A DNA stretch of 64,000 nt from UBA1715 sp964346725 (GTDB lineage Bacteria > Bacteroidota > Bacteroidia > Bacteroidales > UBA1715): assembly GCA_964346725.1 (NCBI GenBank), contig CAYFVM010000010.1, forward strand, positions 1 to 64,000, in the 5' to 3' direction. Shown piece by piece: positions 1-8,901 of the stretch. The translations under genes and the position numbers were made by a program. The notes under the pieces were generated by a model. It was not told the origin of the DNA and ran no database searches. It saw only the letters and a program-made list of their open reading frames with translations. The first letter of the stretch is position 1; each line of letters starts with the position of its first letter.

Positions 1-727
1 TACCAGTTAAATCCATTGATTTTAAAAGAGCTAATTCTTCAACGTTGATTTGGGCTACATTGTTTTTGAGCGTTAACTTGCCTACCTCAAATTTTGAATC
101 TCCACAACTACTGCCAATGTTAACGATATTGCCTCCTTGTGTAATATCTAAGGTAAAATTGTTTGTTTCGTAGACGCCATTGTATGTCCACCCTGCACGA
201 CCTTGAAAGGTTATGTTTTCTGCTTCTATTTTTGCCTTACATGATGATATGTATGTTGTATATGTTTCAACCCAATCACTATAAAAATCACCATCGCATT
301 CTATAGCACCGTTATTGTTGAAGGTATATGTGGCTTGCATATTGTTTATGGTCGAAAAGGATTGTGTAAAATTATTACACTCAATTTTACCATTGTTTTC
401 AATGTATAGGTTCTTTTTCCAATTCCATGCATAGTTGGTAAAGAAACTTTTGGTGTCTGGTGTTGATGTCATTGTAAAATCAGAGCTTATGCCATTGTCT
501 TCGAAACGCAATGTTCCATTGATAATAAATTTGGCATCGTTTTCCATGTCTAAGCTCGTGATTACTAGAGTGTCATTTTCGGAAACCGTGTATGTAGTAT
601 TTGCGGCTATTACAAGGTTTGTTGTTTTTATGACATTACCGAAGACGGTTAATTTGATTGTGAGCATTGTAGTTAATGCAACACAAAATCTCGCGCACAC
701 CGTAGGCGCGTTACATTTCTTCTTCAT
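1..727 (-). CDS. Secreted repeat-like surface protein, N-terminal part (cut by window edge)
   Basis: I do not recognise the family. The minus strand is open from an ATG at 727 to the window edge, giving at least 242 residues, so the 3' end lies outside. The N-terminus is basic (MKKKC) and is followed by a hydrophobic stretch ending near residue 30, which fits a signal peptide. The mature part is rich in Asn, Thr and Ile and has loosely repeating turns of the kind NNGxIEC and ENNGKIEC, which suggests a beta-helix or beta-solenoid surface protein. Such proteins in Bacteroidota are often exported by the type IX system, but the C-terminal sorting domain would be outside the window. No strong promoter is seen in 728-959; a weak TATTATTG lies at 820-827 on this strand. 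The plus-strand frame over the same bases is a shadow. Confidence 0.7.
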   Translation of the reverse strand, partial: MKKKCNAPTVCARFCVALTTMLTIKLTVFGNVIKTTNLVIAANTTYTVSENDTLVITSLDMENDAKFIINGTLRFEDNGISSDFTMTSTPDTKSFFTNYAWNWKKNLYIENNGKIECNNFTQSFSTINNMQATYTFNNNGAIECDGDFYSDWVETYTTYISSCKAKIEAENITFQGRAGWTYNGVYETNNFTLDITQGGNIVNIGSSCGDSKFEVGKLTLKNNVAQINVEELALLKSMDLTG

Positions 728-959
728 ATTCTAAAATTTTTTGCTCTCCGGTTTGCGGGACTTTCGAGCAGGTTAATGCATTCTATTAAGGTAGTTTTTT
801 GCTATTATGATAGCAATTGCAATAATACGATATTTTTCTCAATTTGGCATAATAAAGAAAAAATATTTGTTTTTTTATGATATTTTGATTGTTATTTTAG
901 TGTATACAATATGTTTACAACGGCTTTAGATTGCCTGAAGTAGGACGATTCTCAATAAA

Positions 960-984
960 AAAGCCTCCTTGTTTGGGAGGCTTT
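960..984 (-). terminator. Intrinsic terminator after ahcY
   Basis: A perfect 9-bp stem (AAAGCCTCC / GGAGGCTTT) with a 7-base loop is followed on the minus strand by a T-rich tract (952-960). It lies 24 bases past the ahcY stop codon. Because the stem itself starts with A's, it could also stop plus-strand transcription. Confidence 0.85.
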
Positions 985-1007
985 CTTTGTGGATATGTGT
1001 CAATTGA

Positions 1008-2441
1008 CTAATATTTATAAATATCAGATTTGTATGGTCCTTCAACCGGAATGCCAAGATATTTTGCTTGTTTTTCGGTGAGTTTTGTGAGTTTTACGCC
1101 AAGTTTGTCAAGGTGTAGGCGAGCAACTTTTTCGTCGAGTATCTTAGGCAAGGTGTACACGTTTACTTCATAATTTTTGTGGTTGGTGTACAACTCAATT
1201 TGTGCCAAAGTTTGGTTGGTAAAAGAAGCCGACATTACGAAACTTGGATGTCCTGTAGCGCAACCAAGGTTCAACAAACGCCCTTCTGCCAAAATCAACA
1301 CGCTGTGTCCGTCAGGGAACGTCCATTTGTCGTATTGTGGCTTGATGTTTGTTCTCGTAATGCCAGGAATTCTAGACAATTCGGCCATTTGAATTTCGTT
1401 GTCGAAGTGACCAATGTTACCAACAATTGCCATGTTTTTCATTTTCTTCATGTGCTCTGCGGTAATAATGTCGCAGTCACCAGTGGTGGTAACGTATATG
1501 TCGCCGTATGACAAGGTGTCTTCAACGGGCAAAACTTGGTAGCCTTCCATGGCAGCTTGTAATGCGCAAATAGGGTCAATTTCGGTAACGATAACGCGTG
1601 CGCCTTGTCCGCGGAGTGATTGAGCGCAACCTTTACCTACATCGCCGTAACCGCATACCACGGCAACTTTTCCGGCAAGCATAACATCAGAAGCACGCAT
1701 AATTCCGTCGGTCAATGAGTGGCGGCAACCATAGAGGTTATCGAATTTTGATTTTGTAACCGAATCATTTACGTTGATAGCAGGGAATGGCAAAATGCCT
1801 TGTTCTGCCATTTGGTACAAACGGTGAACGCCGGTAGTAGTTTCTTCCGTAACGCCAAGTATGTGTTGTTTTTTCTTGCTCCAGAATTGGTTGTCTTTCT
1901 CCATGGTTTTGCGACACAATTCCAAGAACACGCCCCATTCTTCAGAGTCAGTTTCTGGATTGAACGCAGGAACTTTTCCGGCAGCTTCAAATTGAGAGCC
2001 GCGAACGATAAGCATAGTAGCATCGCCACCGTCGTCAAGAATCATAGTTGGTCCTGTTCCGTCAGGCCAAGTAAGCACTTTTGCAGTGCAATCCCAGTAT
2101 TCTTCCAAGGTTTCGCCTTTCCATGCAAAAACCGGAACGCCTTGAGGATTTTCTTTCGAACCTTTTTTACCTACAACAACGGCTGCTGCTGCGTGATCTT
2201 GTGTTGAGAAAATGTTGCATGAAGCCCAGCGTACATCAGCACCCAATTCTACCAACGTTTCAATTAAGATGGCCGTTTGCACTGTCATGTGGAGAGAACC
2301 GCTGATTTTTGCACCGGCTAATGGTTTCTGTCCTTGGTATTCGGCACGAAGCGCCATTAAACCCGGCATTTCTATTTCTGCCAAGTCTAATTCTTTTCGT
2401 CCCCAGTCTGCTAATTGTATGTCTGCTATTTTGTAATCCAT
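1008..2441 (-). CDS. ahcY: Adenosylhomocysteinase
   Basis: Cytoplasmic NAD-dependent enzyme that splits S-adenosylhomocysteine into adenosine and homocysteine, closing the methyl cycle. The 477-residue protein has the family's substrate domain (SGSLHMTVQTAILIETL near residue 50), the NAD-binding glycine motif GYGDVGKG in the centre, and the typical C-terminus with a Lys and Tyr (KSDIYKY). The length matches the longer bacterial form, which carries an insertion relative to the mammalian enzyme. It follows lysC by 22 bases on the same strand, so the two are probably cotranscribed; both feed sulfur-amino-acid and methionine metabolism. A terminator follows the stop codon. Confidence 0.97.
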   Translation of the reverse strand: MDYKIADIQLADWGRKELDLAEIEMPGLMALRAEYQGQKPLAGAKISGSLHMTVQTAILIETLVELGADVRWASCNIFSTQDHAAAAVVVGKKGSKENPQGVPVFAWKGETLEEYWDCTAKVLTWPDGTGPTMILDDGGDATMLIVRGSQFEAAGKVPAFNPETDSEEWGVFLELCRKTMEKDNQFWSKKKQHILGVTEETTTGVHRLYQMAEQGILPFPAINVNDSVTKSKFDNLYGCRHSLTDGIMRASDVMLAGKVAVVCGYGDVGKGCAQSLRGQGARVIVTEIDPICALQAAMEGYQVLPVEDTLSYGDIYVTTTGDCDIITAEHMKKMKNMAIVGNIGHFDNEIQMAELSRIPGITRTNIKPQYDKWTFPDGHSVLILAEGRLLNLGCATGHPSFVMSASFTNQTLAQIELYTNHKNYEVNVYTLPKILDEKVARLHLDKLGVKLTKLTEKQAKYLGIPVEGPYKSDIYKY

Positions 2442-2463
2442 GTCGTTAGGTTTATGTTTTAAA

Positions 2464-3783
2464 TTAAAATAAATTATCGTTCAATGCGATTAACGCTTTT
2501 TCTTTGTTTTTGGTATCAATCAACACCGAAATGTTGTGGTCGCTGCCGCCGTAGCAAATCATGCGAACCGACATGTCTTTCAATGCTTTGAGCACTTCTA
2601 CTGCATGTCCTTGCTCTTCGGCAATCATGTTTCCAACTATGCAAATGATAGTTTGATCTTTGTCAATTTCAACCGTACCCAACGCTTTGAGTTCGTCAAC
2701 AATTTGTGCAAGATAGTCAGTTTTGTCTATAGTCAGTGAAACTGCCACTTCTGATGTAGTAACAAGGTCGATAGGAGTTTTGTATTTTTCGAAAATCTCA
2801 AATACGCGACACAAAAATCCGTATGCGAGCAACATTCGTCCCGATTTGATTTTGATGGCGGTCAAACCTTCTTTTGTAGCAATGGCTTTGATGCCGGTGT
2901 TCGTTGCTTTGTTAGAAATAACGGTTCCTTTTGCATTCGGATCCATAGTGTTTTTAAGCCAAACAGGAATGTTTTTTACCTTTGCCGGCAACACGGTTGA
3001 AGGGTGAAGAATTTTTGCTCCGAAATATGCAAGTTCTGCTGCTTCGTCAAACGACATTTCAGCAATAGGATGTGTATTTTTTACGATGCGAGGGTCATTG
3101 TTGTGAATTCCGTCAATGTCGGTCCAAATTTCAACAACAGAAGCGTTGATGGCTGCACCAATAAGTGATGCCGAGTAGTCGCTACCGCCACGTTTAAGGT
3201 TGTCAACCTCGTCTTTGTCGTTGCGACAGATAAATCCTTGTGCGATGAATAATTTTTCGTCAGGATATTGTTTTAAAACTTTTGCAAGATTTTCTTCAAT
3301 TTTAGACATAACCGGTTCGCCGTCGGCGTCAACGAACATAAATTCTAACGAGTTGAGCAAGGTAGATTGAATCTTGTTTTCTTCGTGATAGAGTTGTACC
3401 AAGTTGGTTGACATAATTTCGCCACGAGCAAGAATCATTTTCTCTACTTGAATAGCAAATGTTTTGTTTGCATACGAGCGAATAACGTTGCATTCACGAG
3501 CTATGATAGCTGAAGCTTTGTCGCGATATGTTTGTGTTGTGAGCAATTCTTCTATAACGCCAGCGTATTTTTTCTCTAAAGCGCCAATGAGGTTTGAAGC
3601 TGCATCGATATTGCCTTTTTTGTAATAATCGGCTATTTCTACAAGATTGTTAGTCGTGCCTGACATGGCAGAAAGGACTATAATTTTTTTGTCCCCATCG
3701 TTAATAAGCTTGGAAACGTTCTTCATCCGTTCTGGTGAACCAACAGAGGTTCCTCCAAATTTTAATATTTTCATAGTCGTCAT
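2464..3783 (-). CDS. lysC: Aspartate kinase (monofunctional)
   Basis: Catalyses phosphorylation of aspartate, the first step towards lysine, threonine, methionine and diaminopimelate. The N-terminus has the kinase signature KFGGTSVGSPERM, a mid-protein GGSDYSA motif binds aspartate/ATP, and the last ~140 residues form the two ACT regulatory domains. There is no homoserine dehydrogenase part. At 439 residues it fits the monofunctional LysC type. ATG codons at 3783 and 3774 are both possible; the second gives the usual family start MKILKFGG. A -7 element lies just upstream (3798-3805). ahcY follows 22 bases downstream. Confidence 0.95.
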   Translation of the reverse strand: MTTMKILKFGGTSVGSPERMKNVSKLINDGDKKIIVLSAMSGTTNNLVEIADYYKKGNIDAASNLIGALEKKYAGVIEELLTTQTYRDKASAIIARECNVIRSYANKTFAIQVEKMILARGEIMSTNLVQLYHEENKIQSTLLNSLEFMFVDADGEPVMSKIEENLAKVLKQYPDEKLFIAQGFICRNDKDEVDNLKRGGSDYSASLIGAAINASVVEIWTDIDGIHNNDPRIVKNTHPIAEMSFDEAAELAYFGAKILHPSTVLPAKVKNIPVWLKNTMDPNAKGTVISNKATNTGIKAIATKEGLTAIKIKSGRMLLAYGFLCRVFEIFEKYKTPIDLVTTSEVAVSLTIDKTDYLAQIVDELKALGTVEIDKDQTIICIVGNMIAEEQGHAVEVLKALKDMSVRMICYGGSDHNISVLIDTKNKEKALIALNDNLF

Positions 3784-3797
3784 TATTTTTTGCGGTG

Positions 3798-3805
3798 CAA
3801 AAATA
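3798..3805 (-). promoter_or_regulatory. -7 promoter element of lysC-ahcY
   Basis: TATTTTTG on the minus strand fits the Bacteroidetes TAnnTTTG element. It would give a leader of roughly ten bases before the lysC start. No clear TTTG -33 box is visible. Confidence 0.5.
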
Positions 3806-3849
3806 CGGATTTTAGGGGATTAGAATAGGATTATTAAAGAAATTTTGTT

Positions 3850-3880
3850 TTTGCTGTGCGCGCAAAAATAAGTATACTTG
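3850..3880 (+). promoter_or_regulatory. Promoter of the LtaS-like gene
   Basis: TTTG (3850-3853), 19 bases, then TATACTTG (3873-3880), which is one base from the TAnnTTTG consensus and has the classical Bacteroidetes spacing. It is divergent from the lysC promoter. Confidence 0.6.
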
Positions 3881-3921
3881 CAGTGCCGTTTAATTATAGA
3901 ATGTAAAGGGAAATAGTGGAG

Positions 3922-6378
3922 ATGAATAAAGGGCATATAGCAAGCGTTTTTACGAGAGAGAAATTTTCGATTTCAATAAGACGTTGTGTGTCTTTTTTTC
4001 TGCAACTTCTATCTGTAATGCTCATTGTCAGAGTATTGTTTGGTGTAGAAATAGTGATTCGTACCAACGTAGTGTGTCAGGAATTCTTTATTGTACTTTC
4101 CGGAGCAATATATGACTTGTTGCTAGCCGTCAATTTACTTGCTATATTGTGTGTTCCGTTTGTGTGTTTGTATTACTTTTTCCCAAAAATAACAAGTGCA
4201 TTTGCTTATGTAGCCATTGTGCTATACGTCTTGTTGACAGCTTTGCTTATCGAATATTATTGCAATACATTTTCGCCATTAGACCACGTGATATTGAGCT
4301 ATAGACCAAATGAATTGAAAGATACGGTTTTGGCATCGGTTTCCTTTTCGTTTGTACAGTTGTTCTTTCTTGTATTGTCATTAGTAGTGTCAATTCTGAT
4401 GATTATATACATAAAACCGAAACCAAGATTGAGATTTTCTTCACTATGTATTGTGTTTGCCATTATATGTTCTTGTGGTGTGAATTATAAATCGTTGGTG
4501 AGGAATGAGATATTTTATGATTCTCACAAAAATTTCTTGACAGCCACAAATCAGCTTTCGTATACTCTTATAAGAATATCAGATTACCTCAATGAAAAGC
4601 CAATACCATATAGTGAAAAAACTGTATTGGATGTGTCAAAGCAATATCATTCCCTTTTTTCTAATAGAACCTATGTAAACAATAAATACCCGTTTTGGCG
4701 TAAAGCAGATGATGTTGATGTATTGGGTGGCTTTTTCAATAAAACTGAAGATGGAAAATTACCAAATTTGGTATTTATTATAGTAGAAGGTCTAGGTTGT
4801 AGACTTACCGGTGTTGATAACCCTAAGTATTCTTTTACACCATTTTTGGATAGTTTGGCTCATCATAGTTTATGTTGGAAAAATTGTTTGGCAACGACAC
4901 AACGCACGTTTGGTGTATTGCCAGCAATTTTTGCATCAGCTCCTCACGGAAAATATGGTTTTGCAGATTATCATAATCCTATGTCAGAGCATAATTCTAT
5001 ATTGAAAGATTTGGCGCAAAATGGTTACGATATTTCATTTTTCTATGGTGGCAATGCTTCCTTTACATCTCAAAACTTGTTTATGAAAATAAACAACGTA
5101 TCGTATATTTCAAGTGATGTGTTTACACAGAATTATACGCAACGAAAAAAGCAAAAAAAATATTCGTGGGGTGCAGATGACGCCGACCTTTTTGCTTTTG
5201 CAGAAAAGCGTAAGCAGAAGCACACAAAACAACCATATGCCGATGTGTATCTTACACTTACATCTCACGAACCATTTGCTTTCCCAAGTATAGAAACGTA
5301 CCAGCAACGAATTATGCAAACGTATGCATTCGATGATTCTAAGGAAAGCAGAAATATTCAAAAAAACTTCAATAAGTTTGCATGTTTCCTCTACACTGAT
5401 GAATGCCTGCGTCAATTTTTTGACTATTATAAGACTCGTAAAGATTTTGCAAATACCATTTTCGTTATTACCGGTGATCATCGTATGGCTCCGCTTGATG
5501 ATGATGATAATCCACTCTTTAAATACAACGTACCATTGATTGTATATTCTCCTTTGTTGAAGTCTACAAAAACAATGCAGGGAGTTATTTCTCATTACGA
5601 CATAACTCCATCAATAGAAGCGTTTCTTCTCCATAATTATGCATTCAAAACTGATACAAATTGTCATTGGATAGGAAATTCTTTCGACACTTCTGCAAGT
5701 TTTCGATGCAATAAGAAACAAGCTTTTATGCTCAACAACCGGAGTGTGGTTACATACTTGTCAGATACTATATTGTTCGATTGCGGACGGTTGTATGTGG
5801 TAAAAGATGGTCTAGTTACAAAACGTGTACGGAATGAGGCGTTACATGATAGTTTAAAACGACAAATTTCTCAATATCAAATTCTTAGCGAATATGCAGT
5901 AAATAACAATTACTTGAAACCTGAAGATAGTTTGGAAATGGTACTGCTCCACACCAAATACACAGATTTAAGTCAAAAAGATTTGAGAACAATACAAGGT
6001 GAGAGTCAAAATACATGGAAACAAATAGATTCAAAGAAGGATTTTATAGTTCTCGCTTCCGTTGATTTGCCGAAAAATTGCAAAGAAATCGTTTGTGATA
6101 TGAGTTTTGAAGTAAAAAGTCTTAACACGTCAAAACAAATGCCACACGTAGTGTTTGGAACCAGACATAGTAAAAGATATAGGATGCAGCGTCCAATGAA
6201 AGATTATAGTGGCAAATCTCTGAATACGGGGAAAAGCGAAGTTTTTCGTTGCAGAATGTTAGTCACTTTTGAACCGGAAATCACCCAAGATGAATCATTC
6301 GACGTATATTTATGGAACTACGACAAGACCACTTTTTTGATAGATAAGGTAAATTTTACCGTTTTTGAAAAGAAATAG
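3922..6378 (+). CDS. LtaS-like membrane phosphotransferase/sulfatase-family protein
   Basis: A polytopic inner-membrane protein with about five N-terminal membrane helices (residues ~15-195) and a periplasmic alkaline-phosphatase-superfamily domain. Visible motifs are PNLVFIIVEG with the metal-binding Glu near residue 290, TTQRTFGVLP with a likely nucleophile Thr at 329, TGDHRM near 517 and SHYDITPS further on. This pattern matches LtaS and other phosphoglycerol/phosphoethanolamine transferases that modify envelope glycans or lipids. An extra C-terminal region of ~200 residues looks beta-rich and is unassigned. I prefer the ATG at 3922 (818 aa); a GTG two codons upstream is the alternative. 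Its end abuts the convergent GtrA gene. The substrate is not deducible. Confidence 0.8.
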   Translation: MNKGHIASVFTREKFSISIRRCVSFFLQLLSVMLIVRVLFGVEIVIRTNVVCQEFFIVLSGAIYDLLLAVNLLAILCVPFVCLYYFFPKITSAFAYVAIVLYVLLTALLIEYYCNTFSPLDHVILSYRPNELKDTVLASVSFSFVQLFFLVLSLVVSILMIIYIKPKPRLRFSSLCIVFAIICSCGVNYKSLVRNEIFYDSHKNFLTATNQLSYTLIRISDYLNEKPIPYSEKTVLDVSKQYHSLFSNRTYVNNKYPFWRKADDVDVLGGFFNKTEDGKLPNLVFIIVEGLGCRLTGVDNPKYSFTPFLDSLAHHSLCWKNCLATTQRTFGVLPAIFASAPHGKYGFADYHNPMSEHNSILKDLAQNGYDISFFYGGNASFTSQNLFMKINNVSYISSDVFTQNYTQRKKQKKYSWGADDADLFAFAEKRKQKHTKQPYADVYLTLTSHEPFAFPSIETYQQRIMQTYAFDDSKESRNIQKNFNKFACFLYTDECLRQFFDYYKTRKDFANTIFVITGDHRMAPLDDDDNPLFKYNVPLIVYSPLLKSTKTMQGVISHYDITPSIEAFLLHNYAFKTDTNCHWIGNSFDTSASFRCNKKQAFMLNNRSVVTYLSDTILFDCGRLYVVKDGLVTKRVRNEALHDSLKRQISQYQILSEYAVNNNYLKPEDSLEMVLLHTKYTDLSQKDLRTIQGESQNTWKQIDSKKDFIVLASVDLPKNCKEIVCDMSFEVKSLNTSKQMPHVVFGTRHSKRYRMQRPMKDYSGKSLNTGKSEVFRCRMLVTFEPEITQDESFDVYLWNYDKTTFLIDKVNFTVFEKK

Positions 6379-6810
6379 TTATCTTTTCATCTTTAATGCA
6401 ATATTCGAAATAGTATCCTTGAAATTATTTTTGAATACAAATCGTACCAATATAAAATTGATTGGAAATACCACGATAAACACAAAAATTGGAGCAGAGG
6501 TTTCTGTGCAACCTAAATACAAGAATAGATTGAGGAAAACAATATGCATGCAGTAATTTATAATATGCGCAACCCCAAATCCAACGCTTTTTTTTACTGT
6601 AGCCGAGGTTTTGAATGTAAAATGTGAGTTGAGATAAAAGTTCGCAAAAAAACTAATAATATAACCAATGGTGTACGCAACGTTTGTATATATTATTAAG
6701 TTGAGAATGTAGTATATGCTGTAGTGAATAGCAGTAGCAGCGACACCAATAATGCCCCATCGCAGAAATTCCTGTACGGATTGTTTGTGCAGTAATTCTA
6801 TGAATTTCAT
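6379..6810 (-). CDS. GtrA-family membrane protein (copy 1)
   Basis: A 143-residue protein with four hydrophobic helices, typical of GtrA proteins, which help move undecaprenyl-phosphate-linked sugars across the inner membrane for O-antigen or other glycan decoration. The N-terminal FLRWGIIGVAATAIHYSIYY and the NFYLNSHFTFK segment between helices two and three are characteristic. It ends one base after the convergent LtaS-like gene. A -7 element TATTTTTG (6828-6835, minus strand) precedes it, so it is probably transcribed alone. It likely works with the GtrB-type enzyme at 7930. Confidence 0.88.
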   Translation of the reverse strand: MKFIELLHKQSVQEFLRWGIIGVAATAIHYSIYYILNLIIYTNVAYTIGYIISFFANFYLNSHFTFKTSATVKKSVGFGVAHIINYCMHIVFLNLFLYLGCTETSAPIFVFIVVFPINFILVRFVFKNNFKDTISNIALKMKR

Positions 6811-6827
6811 TCACTCGAATTTTAAAG

Positions 6828-6835
6828 CAAAAATA
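6828..6835 (-). promoter_or_regulatory. -7 promoter element of gtrA copy 1
   Basis: TATTTTTG on the minus strand, about 18 bases before the ATG at 6810; it is divergent from the acyltransferase promoter. Confidence 0.45.
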
Positions 6836-6841
6836 TAGTTT

Positions 6842-6871
6842 TTTGAATGTAATAAAAATAAAGTAAGTTTG
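6842..6871 (+). promoter_or_regulatory. Promoter of the acyltransferase gene
   Basis: TTTG (6842-6845), 18 bases, TAAGTTTG (6864-6871). The -7 box lies inside the upstream extension of the reading frame, which shows that translation starts at the ATG at 6893. Confidence 0.7.
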
Positions 6872-6892
6872 CCAACGCAAAAAATAGAATGT

Positions 6893-7882
6893 ATGAATGA
6901 AAAGAAACGAATTGAATTCATAGACTTAGCGAAAGGAGTTTGCATTATTCTAGTTGTTTTATTACACATGGATTTACCTATAGATAATGCAATACCATTA
7001 CTTAGAAATATTCGAATGCCATTGTATTTTATTCTTTCTGGCTTGTTTTTTAAGACATACGGAGGTTTTAAGAATTTATTTTTAAAAAAAGTCAATAAAA
7101 TATTTATTCCGTTTGTTTTTTTCTATGTTCTGAGTTATTTGATCTTTTATCTCATGATTCATTTTGCGCCACAATTCTCTCATTCTGGCGCATCAGGTAT
7201 TTTAGATATATTCACCCAGCGATGGACATTCAACAATCCGATTTGGTTTTTACTATGCTTGTTTTGGTGTAACGTAATTTTTTGTTTTATAGCTGTAACT
7301 CTTAAAGAAGAATGGAAACGTGCTATTGTTGTTTTTTGTTTTGGAGTCATCGGGGTTTTATTAGATGCGATGAGTATAAAAATTTATGCATGTGTTGATA
7401 ATGCATTTTCTGCATTGCCTTTTTTCTATTTTGGATATTTACTCAAAAAAACCGATTTGTTATATCCCAACAAATATGATAAATACAATATTCTCTTTTC
7501 GGTAGGGTTATTTATTCTTGCTACGGTTACGCTCCGTTGGAAACATTCAAATATAGATTTTGAAATGAATGAATTTCATGGTAATGTTTTGTTGGCATAT
7601 CTGATAAGCGTAATGTCGGTTATGGCTGTGTTGTTTTTTTGTAAAATATTCAAACGTATTCCTGTTGTTTCTTATTTTGGCCGATACTCCATTATAGTAC
7701 TTTGTACGCATGAAATGGTACGAAAATTTGCAAAACCGCTACTTGCAAAACTTGGAGTTGCCAATCCATACATTTTGGCTCTTGTGGTGTTAACCGTATG
7801 TTTTGTCATAATACCATTGTTTGTGAAATTTTTACCACACGTAACGGCTCAAAAAGATGTGATTAAAATTGAGACAACGTAA
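6893..7882 (+). CDS. Acyltransferase-3 family membrane protein
   Basis: A multi-membrane protein of 329 residues. The N-terminal RIEFIDLAKGVCIILVVLLH has the conserved Arg and His of the acyltransferase-3 (OafA/WcwT-like) family, followed by about nine more hydrophobic segments. These enzymes O-acetylate or otherwise acylate surface polysaccharides or small molecules. The start at 6893 is chosen because the promoter -7 box occupies 6864-6871. The gene stands in a block of glycan-modifying genes and is followed after 47 bases by the GtrB-like gene on the same strand. Acceptor and donor cannot be named from sequence. Confidence 0.85.
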   Translation: MNEKKRIEFIDLAKGVCIILVVLLHMDLPIDNAIPLLRNIRMPLYFILSGLFFKTYGGFKNLFLKKVNKIFIPFVFFYVLSYLIFYLMIHFAPQFSHSGASGILDIFTQRWTFNNPIWFLLCLFWCNVIFCFIAVTLKEEWKRAIVVFCFGVIGVLLDAMSIKIYACVDNAFSALPFFYFGYLLKKTDLLYPNKYDKYNILFSVGLFILATVTLRWKHSNIDFEMNEFHGNVLLAYLISVMSVMAVLFFCKIFKRIPVVSYFGRYSIIVLCTHEMVRKFAKPLLAKLGVANPYILALVVLTVCFVIIPLFVKFLPHVTAQKDVIKIETT

Positions 7883-7929
7883 AGTCGTTCTTATGTGTAT
7901 GCCATATTTTTGTCTCACAAGTTATAGTA

Positions 7930-8901
7930 ATGTCAATGAATAATGCAAGAAAAATAACGGAATATTCTATCGTAGCCTCGGTCTATAACGAGCACGAAGG
8001 TATAGAAGCTTTTTACAAAGAGCTGTCTGCAACAATGGAAACATTGCAGGTTTCGTACGAAATACTATTTGTGAATGACGGTAGCCGAGACAATTCGTTA
8101 GAACTTTTAACAGCGATTGCAAAAAATGATTCACATGTGAAAGTAATTGATTTTTCGCGCAATTATGGACATGAAGCTGCAATGATAGCAGGTATTGATC
8201 ACTCCGTAGGAGATTTTGTCATTTGTATGGACAGTGATTTACAACACCCGCCAGCATCTATTCCTCATATAAAAGAAAAAATGGATGAAGGGTACGATGT
8301 TGTTACCATGGTTAGAAAAAAACGAGAAGATGCAAGTGCTTTTCAAGAATTCCGTTCACGAACATTTTATAAAATATTGAACAAAATGTCCGATGTTACA
8401 TTAGATGAAAATGCATCGGATTTCTTTGGCATCTCAAAGAAGGTTATAGCTATTTTGAAAACTGATTATCGTGAGAGAACCCGTTTTTTAAGAGGTATAA
8501 TACAAACAATAGGTTTTAAGAAAACATCAATAGAATATGTGGCACAAAAAAGATTTGCAGGCAAAAGTAATTATTCGTTTTTTAAATTACTGAAACTTTC
8601 TCTTACTGCTATTTCTTCGTTTTCAAAACTGCCTTTACAGATAGGAATTGTAATCGGTATCTTTTTTATGTTTGCCAGTGTGATTTTGCTTATTTATTCG
8701 CTTATAATGTGGATACTCAATACCCCAATTTCGGGTTATACGACTCTTGTTGTTGCTTTGTGTGCATTTGCCGGAATCCAATTGTTCGTTATTGGTATCA
8801 TAGGCACATATATAAGTTATATTTTTGATGAAATAAAAGGCCGACCTATATATCTTGTAAACAGTGTGATTAGCTACTCAACGGAAGATGCAGAAAAATA
8901 A
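7930..8901 (+). CDS. GtrB-type polyprenyl-phosphate glycosyltransferase (GT2)
   Basis: Transfers a sugar from a nucleotide donor to undecaprenyl phosphate. The first ~230 residues are a GT2 domain with YNEHEGIEAF, VNDGSRDNS and the metal-binding MDSDLQHPP motif. Two membrane helices near residues 235-300 close the protein, as in GtrB and ArnC-like enzymes. At 323 residues it has the normal length. Its last 14 bases overlap the start of the next gene, a large GT-C-like membrane protein, so the product of this enzyme may serve as the donor for that one; GtrA proteins nearby would supply the flippase step. The sugar is unknown. Confidence 0.9.
   Translation: MSMNNARKITEYSIVASVYNEHEGIEAFYKELSATMETLQVSYEILFVNDGSRDNSLELLTAIAKNDSHVKVIDFSRNYGHEAAMIAGIDHSVGDFVICMDSDLQHPPASIPHIKEKMDEGYDVVTMVRKKREDASAFQEFRSRTFYKILNKMSDVTLDENASDFFGISKKVIAILKTDYRERTRFLRGIIQTIGFKKTSIEYVAQKRFAGKSNYSFFKLLKLSLTAISSFSKLPLQIGIVIGIFFMFASVILLIYSLIMWILNTPISGYTTLVVALCAFAGIQLFVIGIIGTYISYIFDEIKGRPIYLVNSVISYSTEDAEK

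Noticed and set aside
435..734. 99-codon plus-strand frame
   Set aside because: It lies antisense to the open signal-peptide-bearing minus-strand frame 727-1, which has better composition and a sensible N-terminus.
5110..5595. 161-codon minus-strand frame
   Set aside because: Shadow of the LtaS-like catalytic domain; Cys- and Ile-rich composition with no motif.
6869..6892. TTG start giving eight extra residues on the acyltransferase
   Set aside because: It falls inside the -7 promoter box; the ATG at 6893 begins the conserved domain.
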